A DNA stretch of 64,000 nt from Isoperla grammatica. Its lineage: Eukaryota; Arthropoda; Insecta; Plecoptera; Perlodidae. Below, in pieces: positions 1-9,894 of this stretch; position 1 is the first letter of the stretch; every line of letters starts with the position of its first letter. The notes beneath the pieces were generated by a model. The model was not told the origin of the DNA and did not search any database. It worked only from the letters and a program-made list of their open reading frames with translations. The position numbers and the translations under genes are program-made. The DNA lies in contig OX246741.1 in assembly GCA_945910005.1 (NCBI GenBank), positions 4,671,946-4,735,945 of the forward strand. The letters are read 5' to 3'.

Positions 1-98
1 CAATTCATTTCCAAGAGGAACAACCTAACAATAGCAGAAATGTTTATCCGTTGTATTTATTTTTATGACAAGATATCACCTCAAAACGCGTTTCAGAC

Positions 99-579
99 CA
101 GCTGGGCGGACTGCAAAAAAAATACAGGCCGGGCAAACTTTTGGTCAGGCCATGGACGGGGGGGTTGGGAGGCTGTGGCCCCCAAACAAACAGCGCCGCA
201 GGCAATTTTTTTTTATATCAGGTTTTTAGAAGGCATTTGGTGCGTTTTAGAAAAAACATAGCAGGCTGAATGCACTACCAAAATACTGAAGTTTTCGTCG
301 GTTAAAAGTAGAAAAACACCAGCAAGAAGATTGATGAGAATGAGATCAAGTTACACCGAAATCCAACGACTCTACAATGTAATTTAAACCAATTGCAATA
401 TCGTGAAGGAAGAGGTGGGAGGGACTCTGGTTTAAAGAAATTTCAATTTCAATGAGCGGCAACTTACCGCTGGCGCCAGGTAGTTTATGCCTGTTCCAGT
501 CGGACCAGTCCAAATTTGGGCCAAAACAGGCAGGCCACAGGGCATTTGTCCGGTTGCCCGGCGGGCCTGTCCGCCCCTG
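99..579. mobile_element. hAT-like non-autonomous element, copy A
   Basis: Both ends resemble the CAGGGGCGGAC-type termini common in hAT elements: the left end is a decayed version (cagctgggcggac) and the right end reads gtccgcccctg. The flanking octamers (91-98 and 580-587) agree at 5 of 8 positions, as expected for a decayed 8-bp target duplication. The same sequence occurs in inverted order at 60588-61969. There is no transposase ORF. The hAT assignment is inferred from the termini. Confidence 0.55.
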
Positions 580-1300
580 CCTGAGACCAACAAACATAAT
601 GCAGAGCCAAAATTTTATTTTTAACAGGATACCCCTTTATCGAACGTATATCCACAAACAGAGAAATGCTGTATCAATCAAACATGTAAATCATATTTTA
701 CGGATCGTGCAATTTCCCTCACAGCAGCGAGAGCGACTGTACCGCCTTCGCGTTGCTAACCCTTACTGGCTGGTTGACGAGGAACCTGCAGCCAATAACA
801 ATAGGAGATGATTCTATTAATTTTATAGAGTACGGAGGTTGGTTTAAAAAAAAAACGTTAAACTAAGAGTTTTATTTAGAGTTATAGATATAAACAAGTA
901 AATTTGAAATATGAGCATGTGAGGGTAAAATAACCAATCAAAATTATTTTGGTTTTTTATATATGTTAGCCAAAATTTGAGTGTTGCGTACCTAATAATT
1001 CATGAAAAAAGGTGGGTATACTGGGTATACCCACGAAAATAGGTGGGTATACTGCGTATACCCGCGCACCATTACAAATTAAGCACTGCGGCCAATACAT
1101 CTGTAAAACTCCTACTACCGAACGCTCTTAAAGTGCTGACAAAGCTGAACCACCTATTAAATATTGTGTAGCATTCTCAATATATTACTAAAACACATTA
1201 ATTTTGCTCTTTTTAAATAGTGAGACAATTTTTCCCATTAAGCAGCCTGAATTTGTATTTAAAACTGAATAGGATAGACGTGAAATATGTAAATACTTAC
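580..1300. other. Intron 5 (part) of the NRF-6-like gene
   Basis: Non-coding AT-rich sequence downstream of the exon 5 donor. It holds a short doublet at about 1011-1068, where a 10-bp palindromic phrase (ggtgggtatac ... gtatacccac) occurs twice in tandem. I see nothing else, and no further exon of the gene before the left edge. Confidence 0.5.
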
Positions 1301-1468
1301 CCGAGTACTTGTAGACGATGATGCAAGTATGGCCCAGTATAACCCAGACCATACTGATAGATCTGAGGCCGTGGATGGTCGGAATGGTATCGCTACCCAC
1401 TGATCGGTCACAGATAGTGTTCAGATTGCGACGCACAGAAAAGGCGACCAGCACCTTGGAAAATAAAC
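1301..1468 (-). CDS. NRF-6-like protein, exon 5 (start of acyltransferase-3 domain)
   Basis: This exon opens after a pyrimidine-rich tract and AG (1470-1469) and closes at the donor GTAAGT (1300-1295). It is 168 bp, entering with 2 nt and leaving with 1 nt of a split codon, which fits exon 4. It encodes a segment with VLVAFSVRRN followed by IHGLRSISMVWVILGHT. This is the hallmark entry of the acyltransferase-3 membrane domain in NRF-6-like proteins, where the conserved H of HGLR and the LGHT motif lie in the first domain helix. The remaining roughly ten membrane helices must lie beyond base 1. The family is thought to act in lipid or drug transport or acylation at membranes; substrate unknown. 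Confidence 0.88.
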
Positions 1469-2841
1469 CTAGAAAAGAAAACTTGTTACGTAATCGTTTC
1501 CTTTATAATATGCCCTCATCACAACTTTATCTTTTGTACCATCACCTTTATCCCTATCACAATTTAAATTGATTTTGTTAACATAGTTTCAATTCATTTA
1601 AGCTATTAATTAATAGTTTTTACAAACTGATATGTATGACGTGTTAATAATAATAAAGGCGTCAATTATTCAATGAATACAATAAACCATATTTATTTTT
1701 GCTGTGTTAGTCTTATTTTGAGTTTCATGTACTTATTTATATTTTATGTATACATAATCCCTCGCTGTGAATCAGTGTTGTTACTGAATTGACATTACCT
1801 ACATAAACAAAAACAAATACATAGATGCCACGTATAGTTTTCTGCGTCGTTGAAATGACTAACTTGCAAAAAACAAAGAAACAAAAACGTTAGTTGAAGG
1901 TGGCATAGTATCCGGTTCATTCCCTCCCCCCCCCCCCCCTCCCCTTCTACCAAGGTCATATTGTGACCCTGACCTAAGGTCAATACGTCCGTAATAGGTG
2001 ATGACTGACGAAACGTAATCATCGTTAATGAACATGTAAAATTGACATTTCGGAAACACGAAATATTTTTTTAGATGTTTTCTGTCGTCTAGGTCTAGGG
2101 TAACTCTCCGTGTTGTAAGAGGTTGTTAAAACCCCAGTGAGTTTTAAGTACGTCGTTAAACAACAACAATAATGCGAAATTAATTGTTTTTAGTGAATGA
2201 TATCATAATTATTGCAATTTTTTCTTAGAAAAATAACCTATCCTTTTTCTATAACTCATTAGACCCGAAATAATATGTAGTGTGTTCTTCTCTTAGTTTT
2301 TAATGTACACTTAGCGGCTTACATAACACTCGTTTTCATTCGTCTATACCTCACGATCTACGGTCATTGTGTATACAAAAAATATGCACAAAAAACCTTT
2401 TGCAAAATAATGAGAAAAATGAAAAAAATCATTCGTGAAAAGAATCTAATTAGAAGTTAGTGTTGTTAAAAGTGCCCACATTGTCGGTGCGTGACTGCAG
2501 CGAAGGGCGAATACCAAGTTTCCTTAGTTCCCATGAAACATCTACGTCTTTATCTTAGGAGTAATCTTGTCACCTCCGACTCCCGAGTATTCCTGTCCTC
2601 TAACACACATCTTCCTCCATTCGTGCATAACCGCTCTTCGTACCACTCTCTTCTAATTCCATACTTCATGTAAATTATTATGAACCTTTAATTCTGGATT
2701 AAATACAATAATAATAATTTATTATTATTAATTTATTTCTACATACAATATATTAGACCAATATGGATTCTGTGATGATGCCACGTGAAACTATGAATAC
2801 AGATTTTAATAATTTTGAGTAGGAATTCCTGTTATAGAGTG
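1469..2841. other. Intron 4, left part
   Basis: Non-coding. It holds a run of 14 C at 1926-1939. At about 2130-2165 (minus) there is a fragment of the dispersed repeat whose head reads tttaacgacgtact, also seen at 13786, 14628, 30108 and 58045. No exon-like ORF is supported. Confidence 0.5.
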
Positions 2842-3062
2842 CACACCAGCTTTATCTTATATGCCCCTCTTCGGGTGAACAACTATATGTATGTTACGAT
2901 GTTTGGATAGTCGGGACGGAATATCCTAGAGCTGTTATATAGTAGGACTCAATCCCAGCACTCGCCTGTACGACTGAGGAAAACCTCTGGAAAAACCTCC
3001 AGTCAATTGATTGCCGGTAAGCGCGGTATCGAACCGGCGACCTCTCGAGTAAGAGCCTCGCC
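2842..3062 (-). repeat. tRNA-derived SINE, copy 1
   Basis: Read on the minus strand it starts with a tRNA-like head (gaggtcgccggttcgatacc, B-box-like). A body follows containing cctcagtcgta, gctgggattgagtcctact and gaagaggggcatat. The same body occurs at 28655-28795 (minus), 29187-29412 (plus) and 45608-45823 (plus). The 72-bp minisatellite starts right beside its 5' end. Pol III origin is inferred from the box motifs. Confidence 0.7.
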
Positions 3063-3073
3063 TTTATCAGTAT

Positions 3074-3577
3074 CTATGACTAGGGTATTCCAATACATAC
3101 CTAGAGTTTCATCGACGTTAGGAACGCAGATAGCAGCTTCGGTGTCTATGAATAGGGTATTCCAATATATACCTAGAGTTTCATCGACGTTAGGAACGCA
3201 TATAGCAGCTTCGGTGTCTATGAATAGGGTATTCCAATACATACCTAGAGTTTCATCGACGTTAGGAACACATACAGCAGCTTCGGTGTCTATGAATAGG
3301 GTATTCCAATACATACCTAGGGTTTCATCGACGTTAGGAACACATACAGCAGCTTCGGTGTCTATGAATAGGGTATTCCAATACATACCTAGGGTTTCAT
3401 CGACGTTAGGAACACATACAGCAACTTCGGTGTCTATGAATAGGGTATTCCAATACATACCTAGGGTTTCATCGACGTTAGGAACACATACAGCAACTTC
3501 GGTGTCTATGAATAGGGTATTCCAATACATACCTAGGGTTTCATCGACGTTAGGAACGCAGATAGCAGCTTCGGTGT
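3074..3577. repeat. 72-bp minisatellite, 7 copies
   Basis: Seven head-to-tail units of exactly 72 bp, each containing agggtattccaatacatacc and tttcatcgacgttagg. Units differ by a few substitutions (acgcag/acgcat/acacat; gcagct/gcaact). Because 72 is a multiple of 3 and the unit lacks stops in two frames, it creates open frames of about 200 codons on both strands. I regard these as spurious. Confidence 0.95.
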
Positions 3578-3952
3578 CTTTGTTGCCGACAAATGCGGGG
3601 AGATTTCCGTTCACCTCCTTAATTGCTGGAAACAGAAACGAGACGCGAGTTTAGTCAGAAACAGCACAGAATAAAACAGCTGAATTACTCAATTAAAACG
3701 TTTATTTTTTTTTTAGCAGTTTTTACCAATGTGATGCGATGACTGTCCATTATAATTTAAGTTTATTTTGACTGGGAATCAAACCCAGAATAAATGTATA
3801 CATTTATAAAACAATAATGTTATTCAAATTATAACCAGAACCCGAAATCCTGAAATAATTCAACATTTAAGAGTTATATTAATAGTATAGAACCTTCGTT
3901 ACCAATAGCTGCTGTTTAGCACTAAGTGATAGCAAAGATTACTAGTTTGTAA
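3578..3952. other. Intron 4, between minisatellite and LTR element
   Basis: Non-coding, AT-rich. A tRNA T-arm-like phrase (minus: ctgggtttgattcccag) lies near 3768-3788 and resembles the one at 33765-33785. Nothing else seen. Confidence 0.4.
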
Positions 3953-4312
3953 TGTCAAATACTGTCTAGCCCGGTATCTCAAGTAGACAAATTATTATTT
4001 TATATAACTAGCTCAGTCGATATTACATTACTTACTCGTTTGATGGCTTGATGTTTACCTCACGAACAACCGTCGCACTTCGAAACAGGCCTGTTTCGTC
4101 GTCCCGAAGCAGCTGTCGTGGGCGTCACACACACAAAAACCAGTCCTCCACTGACACCTTTTTAAACAACACTAAGTTTTTTTATCTTGTTATTTTTCTC
4201 AACCATAGTAACATCTCTCAACAATACCCAACAATCTTTCTTTTTTACAACCACTTCTTCTTTTTACCAAGCTTCCTAGATCCAACCCTATCCGCCTTCC
4301 ATATATGTTACA
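3953..4312 (-). repeat. 3' LTR of Gypsy-type retrotransposon
   Basis: 360 bp, and I see no difference from 9895-10254. Termini are TG...CA (plus strand tgtcaaat ... atgttaca). On the minus strand a TATATAAAA box lies near 4009-4001, about 50 bp from the LTR end. The four bases after the CA end (atta, 4313-4316) also follow the other LTR, so the true LTR may be 364 bp. No matching target duplication is visible: gtaa on the left, atta or tctt on the right. Confidence 0.95.
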
Positions 4313-4976
4313 ATTACCCCCCTATTTCTTATATTTGTCCTTTTAACGATAAATATAGAAATAATTATACCCCAAATGACCATCCCCTAAACGAATATAT
4401 CCTCCATTCATACTGACTACCTCATCAACACTCCAACTATGGTCAAAGTTTGACAATACCTCAACAATGCCACTCTGTAATTCCCAACAATGTCTGACTT
4501 ACTATATTATGCAACAATCCTTTAGACAAAAAAAATCCACCCAGTGAATTTAAAAAATTCTTTTTTTTTTTCTTCTGCATATTGCAGATAATGTATCACA
4601 GGCAATGTGACCCACCACATTCCTTTTGACAAAAAAAAACCACCACTCAGTGAATAAAAAAAAATCTTTTTTTTTTTTAAATTATTTATACCACTGGTAT
4701 CATCAACTTCTCGACAACATTATGACAACCCTATTATGACAACGCTATTACGACAATTTTACGACAACGCTATTACGACAATTACCCCCCATGTTTTTTT
4801 AATTTTTTGTCGCAATTTGTATTGCTTTCCACAAAAATGGTAAAAAAACATACCTATGGCAACCAAAATAACATCGAACCCAAGACAAAATGTCGGCCGA
4901 TCACACTACAGCAACGAAACAAACATTTAACCACATTACTATCAACATGAAATCCACCAACACATACAGAACAATG
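4313..4976 (-). other. Retrotransposon 3' non-coding region and polypurine tract
   Basis: A 660-bp stretch between the Pol stop and the 3' LTR with no ORF of note. Next to the LTR is a polypurine tract (minus: agaaataggggggt, about 4329-4317), the expected plus-strand primer. Two related blocks (about 4525-4580 and 4628-4685) share cccagtgaat or ctcagtgaat and a long T run. A short repeat of acgacaacgctatt lies at 4731-4785. Confidence 0.7.
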
Positions 4977-7900
4977 TTATTCCATAAACATTTTGTACGG
5001 TTTCAAATTAACAATATTAAAAACTCCCTTCGATACGCCTTGAGTAGTAACCAATTCATATGCATTGGCACCTGCAATTGCGGCTATATCATATGGACCT
5101 TCATAAATATCAAAAAATTTTTTACACTCCTTGGCCGATAAATTGGAGACATGTAACGACTTTAATAAAACTTTATCGCCCACCTGGAAGACAGTTTTGT
5201 CTGGAAATTTATTTTCATGACGTACCTTCCTGCTCTCCGCCTTATTCAAGAGCCTCTCTCTTGCCAACATGATTTTTGTATTTTTCGGTACATCCGTACA
5301 ACCTTCTTGGGTAAGTTTTAAACATGAAGCCACACTAGGTTTATATTTCTCATTAAAATGAAGCTCCGTTGGTGAGTATCCGGTACTTTCGTGATATGTT
5401 GAATTCAACCAATCTTCAACTTGTGGAATCCATTTCACCCAACTAGCATGATTTTTCGAACAGTACACTCTAAGTATTCTCCCTATCTCTCTCATAACTC
5501 TCTCAACTGGGTTCGATGCCGGGTGTCGTATCGAACTCAAGTACGCCTTCACTCCCCTCTCTTCCAACGCTTCATTCCACTCACGTGAAGTGAATTGAGT
5601 CCCGTGGTCTGATAAGATGCTACTAGGCTTTTGAACCGTTGCTATGTATAGTTTAACCTTGTTTGTAACTGCAAGTGCCGTCTGTCGAACAAGTGGGTAC
5701 AGGGTGACCAATTTAGAGAACACATCCAGAAACACAAAAACATATCTCATCCCTCTTTGTCCTTTTGGCAATGGTCCGAAAATATCAACTGACACTAATT
5801 GTCCCAAATTCGTTGGTATAATTGGTGTGTACGTGCCGTGTGCGATACGATTAGGGTGTTTTGTTCTTTGACATACTTCACACGTACCCACAATCTTTCT
5901 CACCATTCTCTCTAAGTGTTTAAAATGGAAATATTCTCGTAATGCAACGATACATTTTCTCGCCCCAAAATGTCCCAACTCAACATGAACACTATCAACG
6001 ACTTCTTTTATTAGCGATTTCGGTAAGCACAATTTCCAAGGGCAATTATCTCCTGTCCGGTGATATAATTTTTTACTTTGAATCTTAAATTTCACCTCCC
6101 TATCATTGTCTTCAATATCCAACCTTGTCATTATTTCGCCAAAGTGATCATCCTCCCTTTGATATTTATCGATATTGTTCAATTTTTTCTTTAAGTCAGG
6201 ACGAATGCTCTGAACAATAGGCGCGATTAGTACTTCACGGTCGGTGTTTCGCATATCAACCATATCACCATTCAATTTTGTTGGGAATCTACTGAGAATG
6301 TCAGCTACTTTATTATCCCGTCCTGGACAGTGAACAATGTTAAATTTAAACTGTTGAATTAATAAAATCCATCTCGTAAGTCTGCTTGATAGAAGTCTAC
6401 TTTGCATTAAAAACGTAAGTGCCTTGTGATCGGTAATAATAGTAAGGTCCACACCCAATATGAAAATTCGAAATTTCATCAGCGACCATACAATTGCCAA
6501 TAATTCCTTCTCGGATACCGTAAAATGAACTTCACTTCCTTGGAGCAATCGTGACGCCATACAAATCACCATTTCGTGCCCTTCATTATCCAACTGATAT
6601 AAATGAGCGCCCAATCCTATATCACTTGCGTCGCATTGTAAATAGAATGGCTTATTGTAGTCTGGAAATTTTAACTGTACATTTGCAATAAAAAGAGATT
6701 TTACTTTGTTGAACGCATCTTCATGTTCATCTGTCCATTTCCAACTCACTCCCTTCTTAATTAACCCCTGTAATGGTACAGTAACCTTCGCATATGTTGC
6801 TGCATAAATACGGTAGAAACTGCAAAGTCCAAGAAAGCCTTTAAGTTGACGCGTATTTCTTGGTCTGGGCCAGTCATATATAATTTCCAATTTACGGGGA
6901 TCAGGGCTCAATCCTCCCTTACTCAATATGTGTCCTAAAAATGGAACAGTGCTCTGGAAAAACTTCGATTTTGCTAGATTAATCGTTATTCCCGCTTCTG
7001 CCAATCTAGATAGTATAATTCGTATATGTTCAAGGTGCTCTTCGAATGTACGCGAGTAAATGAGTAAATCATCGACATAAGCTTTACAAAAGTGATCGAT
7101 ATCGCAACCCAACACCTGGTTCATTGCCCGTATGAAGACCGCCACGGACACATTTAGTCCAAATGGTAGAACAGTAAAACAGTAAACATTCTGATTGTGC
7201 TTAAACGCAGTAAATGGCCTACTTTTCTTGGCCAATGGTACTTGCCAATACGATGCAACCATATCCAAGTTGGTTAACCATTTAAATTCTCCGAAACTCT
7301 GTAGCAATTCTTGTGGCGGACAAGGGCTTTCGTACTCGGGAATTAATCGCTTATTTAAATGTCTCGCATCTAAACACAATCGTACTGCCCCCCCTTTTTT
7401 CATCACCACAACCATCGGATTAATGTAAGGACTGGTAGATCTTTCTATTACCCGACATTCAAGCATACTCTCAATTTGTTTGTTAACTGCCTCCTTATGA
7501 GCATATGGTATCGGATAATTCCTTTCAAAATAACCTTCATCATTTTTTAATTTAAGTTCGCATTCAAATCCCTTAATCCTTCCCGGAGTGTCTTTAAACA
7601 ATTCTTGATACTTGAACAATACATCATGTAATTCAATTTTTTGATAGGATTCCAAATTCAAATTTTCAATTATACCTTGTAACTTAGCCTGTCCTATCTC
7701 AACATTAATAGATTCATAAGTTGGTTCATTAATAGTAATTCCAATTTGGTCTGACGGATTTAATTGACAAACAGTGCTTAGGTTTCTGTCTTCAGTAATG
7801 TTATTTCTGTGCATAGTTATTAATTGTGGATCGATACATTGTCCCTTTACTTGAACCCTCTTGTACTTGAAATCCACACTCACCGAGTTCTCAGTTAGCC

Positions 7901-8336
7901 AATCAATACCCAATATTACTTCCCTTACAAGGTTCGCCACGACTAAACACATCACTTTTGTCTCAATTGATCCAATGTTTACATCCACCAAAACCTGTTT
8001 TGTCACACGCTTACTTCTCTTACTTGTTGCTCCTATCACGTTTATTCCAACCACGGGCAAAGAAACAATATGCACTCCCTTACTAACCAATTCCTCGTAG
8101 AATTCTTCCGACATACATGACACCTCCCCTCCTGAATCTAACAGGGCATCCACTTTAACACCTTCTAAAATAACTTGTAAAACAGGGCACATCGGTACTT
8201 CTTTTTCACAATTAATAGTTTCCTCGTCATCTTCAATTAGAAATTCACTCGGTTTCTGAAACACCGTATTAACTTGTTTCGCGGGTTCTTGTAATAAAGG
8301 CTGCTGATTCCCGCTAACTTCCTCAGCCCCTACTTG
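4977..8336 (-). CDS. pol: Pol polyprotein (protease-RT-RNase H-integrase), -1 frame
   Basis: There is no ATG start. The frame is open upstream of codon 8264 through the slippery site at 8342-8336, so it is read as a Gag-Pol fusion. Residues numbered from 8264: protease active site DSG at 43-45 and LGIDWL near 118-123. The reverse transcriptase follows, with LDMVASYWQVPL at 333-344 and the YVDD box at 396-399. RNase H has DASDIGLGA at 545-553, the SEKE glutamates near 585, TDHKAL at 611-616 and DNKVADILSR at 650-659. Integrase has an HHCC-type zinc segment (H760/H765, C795, C798) and catalytic D827, D886 and E921. A GPY-type C-terminal module (YEGPYDI, about 1055) ends the protein. It makes cDNA and inserts it. 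About 1095 residues plus the stretch shared with Gag, full length for Gypsy Pol. No stop codons interrupt it. Confidence 0.96.
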   Translation of the reverse strand, partial: QVGAEEVSGNQQPLLQEPAKQVNTVFQKPSEFLIEDDEETINCEKEVPMCPVLQVILEGVKVDALLDSGGEVSCMSEEFYEELVSKGVHIVSLPVVGINVIGATSKRSKRVTKQVLVDVNIGSIETKVMCLVVANLVREVILGIDWLTENSVSVDFKYKRVQVKGQCIDPQLITMHRNNITEDRNLSTVCQLNPSDQIGITINEPTYESINVEIGQAKLQGIIENLNLESYQKIELHDVLFKYQELFKDTPGRIKGFECELKLKNDEGYFERNYPIPYAHKEAVNKQIESMLECRVIERSTSPYINPMVVVMKKGGAVRLCLDARHLNKRLIPEYESPCPPQELLQSFGEFKWLTNLDMVASYWQVPLAKKSRPFTAFKHNQNVYCFTVLPFGLNVSVAVFIRAMNQVLGCDIDHFCKAYVDDLLIYSRTFEEHLEHIRIILSRLAEAGITINLAKSKFFQSTVPFLGHILSKGGLSPDPRKLEIIYDWPRPRNTRQLKGFLGLCSFYRIYAATYAKVTVPLQGLIKKGVSWKWTDEHEDAFNKVKSLFIANVQLKFPDYNKPFYLQCDASDIGLGAHLYQLDNEGHEMVICMASRLLQGSEVHFTVSEKELLAIVWSLMKFRIFILGVDLTIITDHKALTFLMQSRLLSSRLTRWILLIQQFKFNIVHCPGRDNKVADILSRFPTKLNGDMVDMRNTDREVLIAPIVQSIRPDLKKKLNNIDKYQREDDHFGEIMTRLDIEDNDREVKFKIQSKKLYHRTGDNCPWKLCLPKSLIKEVVDSVHVELGHFGARKCIVALREYFHFKHLERMVRKIVGTCEVCQRTKHPNRIAHGTYTPIIPTNLGQLVSVDIFGPLPKGQRGMRYVFVFLDVFSKLVTLYPLVRQTALAVTNKVKLYIATVQKPSSILSDHGTQFTSREWNEALEERGVKAYLSSIRHPASNPVERVMREIGRILRVYCSKNHASWVKWIPQVEDWLNSTYHESTGYSPTELHFNEKYKPSVASCLKLTQEGCTDVPKNTKIMLARERLLNKAESRKVRHENKFPDKTVFQVGDKVLLKSLHVSNLSAKECKKFFDIYEGPYDIAAIAGANAYELVTTQGVSKGVFNIVNLKPYKMFME

Positions 8337-8342
8337 TTTAAA
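8281..8342 (-). promoter_or_regulatory. -1 ribosomal frameshift signal (TTTAAAC + pseudoknot)
   Basis: In the Gag frame the codons are AGT TTA AAC AAG TAG, giving the slippery heptamer T_TTA_AAC at 8342-8336, two codons before the Gag stop. After a 6-7-nt spacer, GGCTG (8328-8324) can pair with CAGCC (8303-8299), or alternatively GCTGA with TCAGC. In the resulting loop, GCGGG (8314-8310) can pair with CCCGC (8285-8281), forming an H-type pseudoknot. The Pol frame is open from the heptamer onward. The heptamer and spacing are classic; the fold is a by-eye prediction. Confidence 0.85.
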
Positions 8343-9655
8343 CTTCCGGAAGAGTTTTGTCCACTACTGGTTGATGGCCCATCGCGTTTAACGGTATTTC
8401 GTTCTCTTGTATTGTTGTAACTATTGTTGTGGTTACGCCAGTTCCCATAGTTATTATCCCTGTTGCCGTAGTTGCCATCACGTTGACTTGCCATAAATGA
8501 TATGTTTTCCCCTTCTAGATTTGTTAATATGTTCAAGATCTGACCTGCCGTTCCCTCAGCCTGTAGGAGTACCACTTTGACCTCTTCCCTGAAATGGCTT
8601 ATTAACTGCCTCACCAACACAGGTTCCGGTATCGGACATGCAAGGTATTTGGCTTGTCGCATAAGACGTTTGAAGTATCCCGACATCGACGAGAAACCGG
8701 AAGGAGAATACAACCCATTGTAAATCTGTTTCATTAACCTGTTTTGCTCAAACTGGTTCCAATATTTTCCTAAGAAGTCGTGTCTGAATTGCTCATACGT
8801 TCTGAAATCATTTTCCCTCAGCCATTCCTTGACTGAACCTACACAACTCTGTACAGCGAGACTTAATCTGGACTCTTTCGGTACCTCGTACATATCAAAC
8901 CTGCTTTCCAAAATCGTCATGAACTCTACCGGATGTAAGCCATTCGTCGAATTGTTAAATTGAACCTGCTCACTCGCTAATTTATCACTCACGTACCTTT
9001 CACGCTCCCATACGACTTCATGGCCTGAAAAGGAACCAGCTAGGTTCGATTTACTCATGACTCCTCTGACTTCCGTCACCTGATCTTGAAGTCCATTGAT
9101 CAAACTAAAAAGTTTGATTCCACTTTCTACTTGTGTGGATCCATCGTGTTCTAGCCTAGTAACCACCTCAGATAACTCTTCAATCTTTTCAGTATATTGT
9201 TGTCCGTTTTCATCAATTCGACTAATCACTCCTTTAATTTCCTTGTCCATACGGACCTCTAGCTCCTTCTTAACTTCTTTAACTTGTTTATCTACCTGTT
9301 TTCCCAAACTATACTTTATCATACTCATCTCCGTGGTCATTTCTTTCCTCATCTTCTCTAAGTCCACTTGTTTAACCATATCCCTCTGCATTTCTTCCAA
9401 AGCCCTAGCTTGCTCATCCTGCCCTTTCTTCATTTCTTCCAAAGCCCTAGCTTGTTCATCTTGCCCTTTCTTCATCTCCGTGATCTTGGCTGTCACACCT
9501 ACTTGCATCCTCATTAAATTCCTTATCATGCTCTTGATATCTCCATCCTCATCCGGTCCATCCATCATCAAGCTCCCTTCAATATCGTCAAGCTCCCTCT
9601 CCACTCTTAACCCCTCATATTCACTTCCTTCAATATCATCAAGCTCCCTCTCCAT
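8330..9655 (-). CDS. gag: Gag-like protein of the Gypsy-type retrotransposon
   Basis: 441 residues from an ATG at 9655-9653 to TAG at 8332-8330. The N-terminus duplicates the phrase RELDDIEGS, and about residues 50-210 are charged and heptad-rich, including a tandem KKGQDEQARALEEM; a long coiled coil is likely. About residues 255-385 resemble a retrotransposon Gag/capsid domain (VKEWLRENDF, YEQFRHDFLGKYW, YFKRLMRQAKYL). The tail is rich in N, G and R (GNYGNRDNNYGNWRN) and shows no CCHC zinc knuckle, so RNA binding may rest on this basic tail. It would assemble the capsid particle that packages the element RNA. Pol follows by -1 frameshift. Confidence 0.9.
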   Translation of the reverse strand: MERELDDIEGSEYEGLRVERELDDIEGSLMMDGPDEDGDIKSMIRNLMRMQVGVTAKITEMKKGQDEQARALEEMKKGQDEQARALEEMQRDMVKQVDLEKMRKEMTTEMSMIKYSLGKQVDKQVKEVKKELEVRMDKEIKGVISRIDENGQQYTEKIEELSEVVTRLEHDGSTQVESGIKLFSLINGLQDQVTEVRGVMSKSNLAGSFSGHEVVWERERYVSDKLASEQVQFNNSTNGLHPVEFMTILESRFDMYEVPKESRLSLAVQSCVGSVKEWLRENDFRTYEQFRHDFLGKYWNQFEQNRLMKQIYNGLYSPSGFSSMSGYFKRLMRQAKYLACPIPEPVLVRQLISHFREEVKVVLLQAEGTAGQILNILTNLEGENISFMASQRDGNYGNRDNNYGNWRNHNNSYNNTRERNTVKRDGPSTSSGQNSSGSLNK

Positions 9656-9873
9656 ACTTTAACCACTCTTTGCTACTCCAAATTTTCTTGAACCTCCACT
9701 AGTCTATTCATACATTCACACAATCATACGTATCAACCTATGGACAATCTCGAATCTGATCTGCCGATTTAACTAAAATTTGGTAACACTTTTCCTAGAC
9801 AAACTTCTCTAGCCTAATATTGATCTAAGCCTATGGACAGACATCTACCATCTCGGTCGTTGTAGTAGACCGA

Positions 9874-9891
9874 GCCCCACGTTGGGCGCCA
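9874..9891 (-). promoter_or_regulatory. Primer binding site, tRNA-Lys(1,2) type
   Basis: Eighteen bases on the minus strand, TGGCGCCCAACGTGGGGC, three bases from the end of the 5' LTR. They match the complement of the 3' end of tRNA-Lys(1,2), the primer known for several retroviruses. They would prime minus-strand cDNA synthesis. Confidence 0.9.
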
Positions 9892-9894
9892 AAT

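Noticed and set aside
3003..3654. ORFs of 203 and 215 codons on opposite strands
   Set aside because: Both are produced by the 72-bp tandem repeat, which lacks stops in two frames; no known domain and no splice context.
4048..4416. Plus-strand ORF shared with 9990-10268
   Set aside because: It is the antisense reading of the LTR, duplicated because the LTRs are identical.
9096..9662. 188-codon plus-strand ORF
   Set aside because: Antisense shadow of Gag; serine/leucine-rich because the coiled coil is read backwards.
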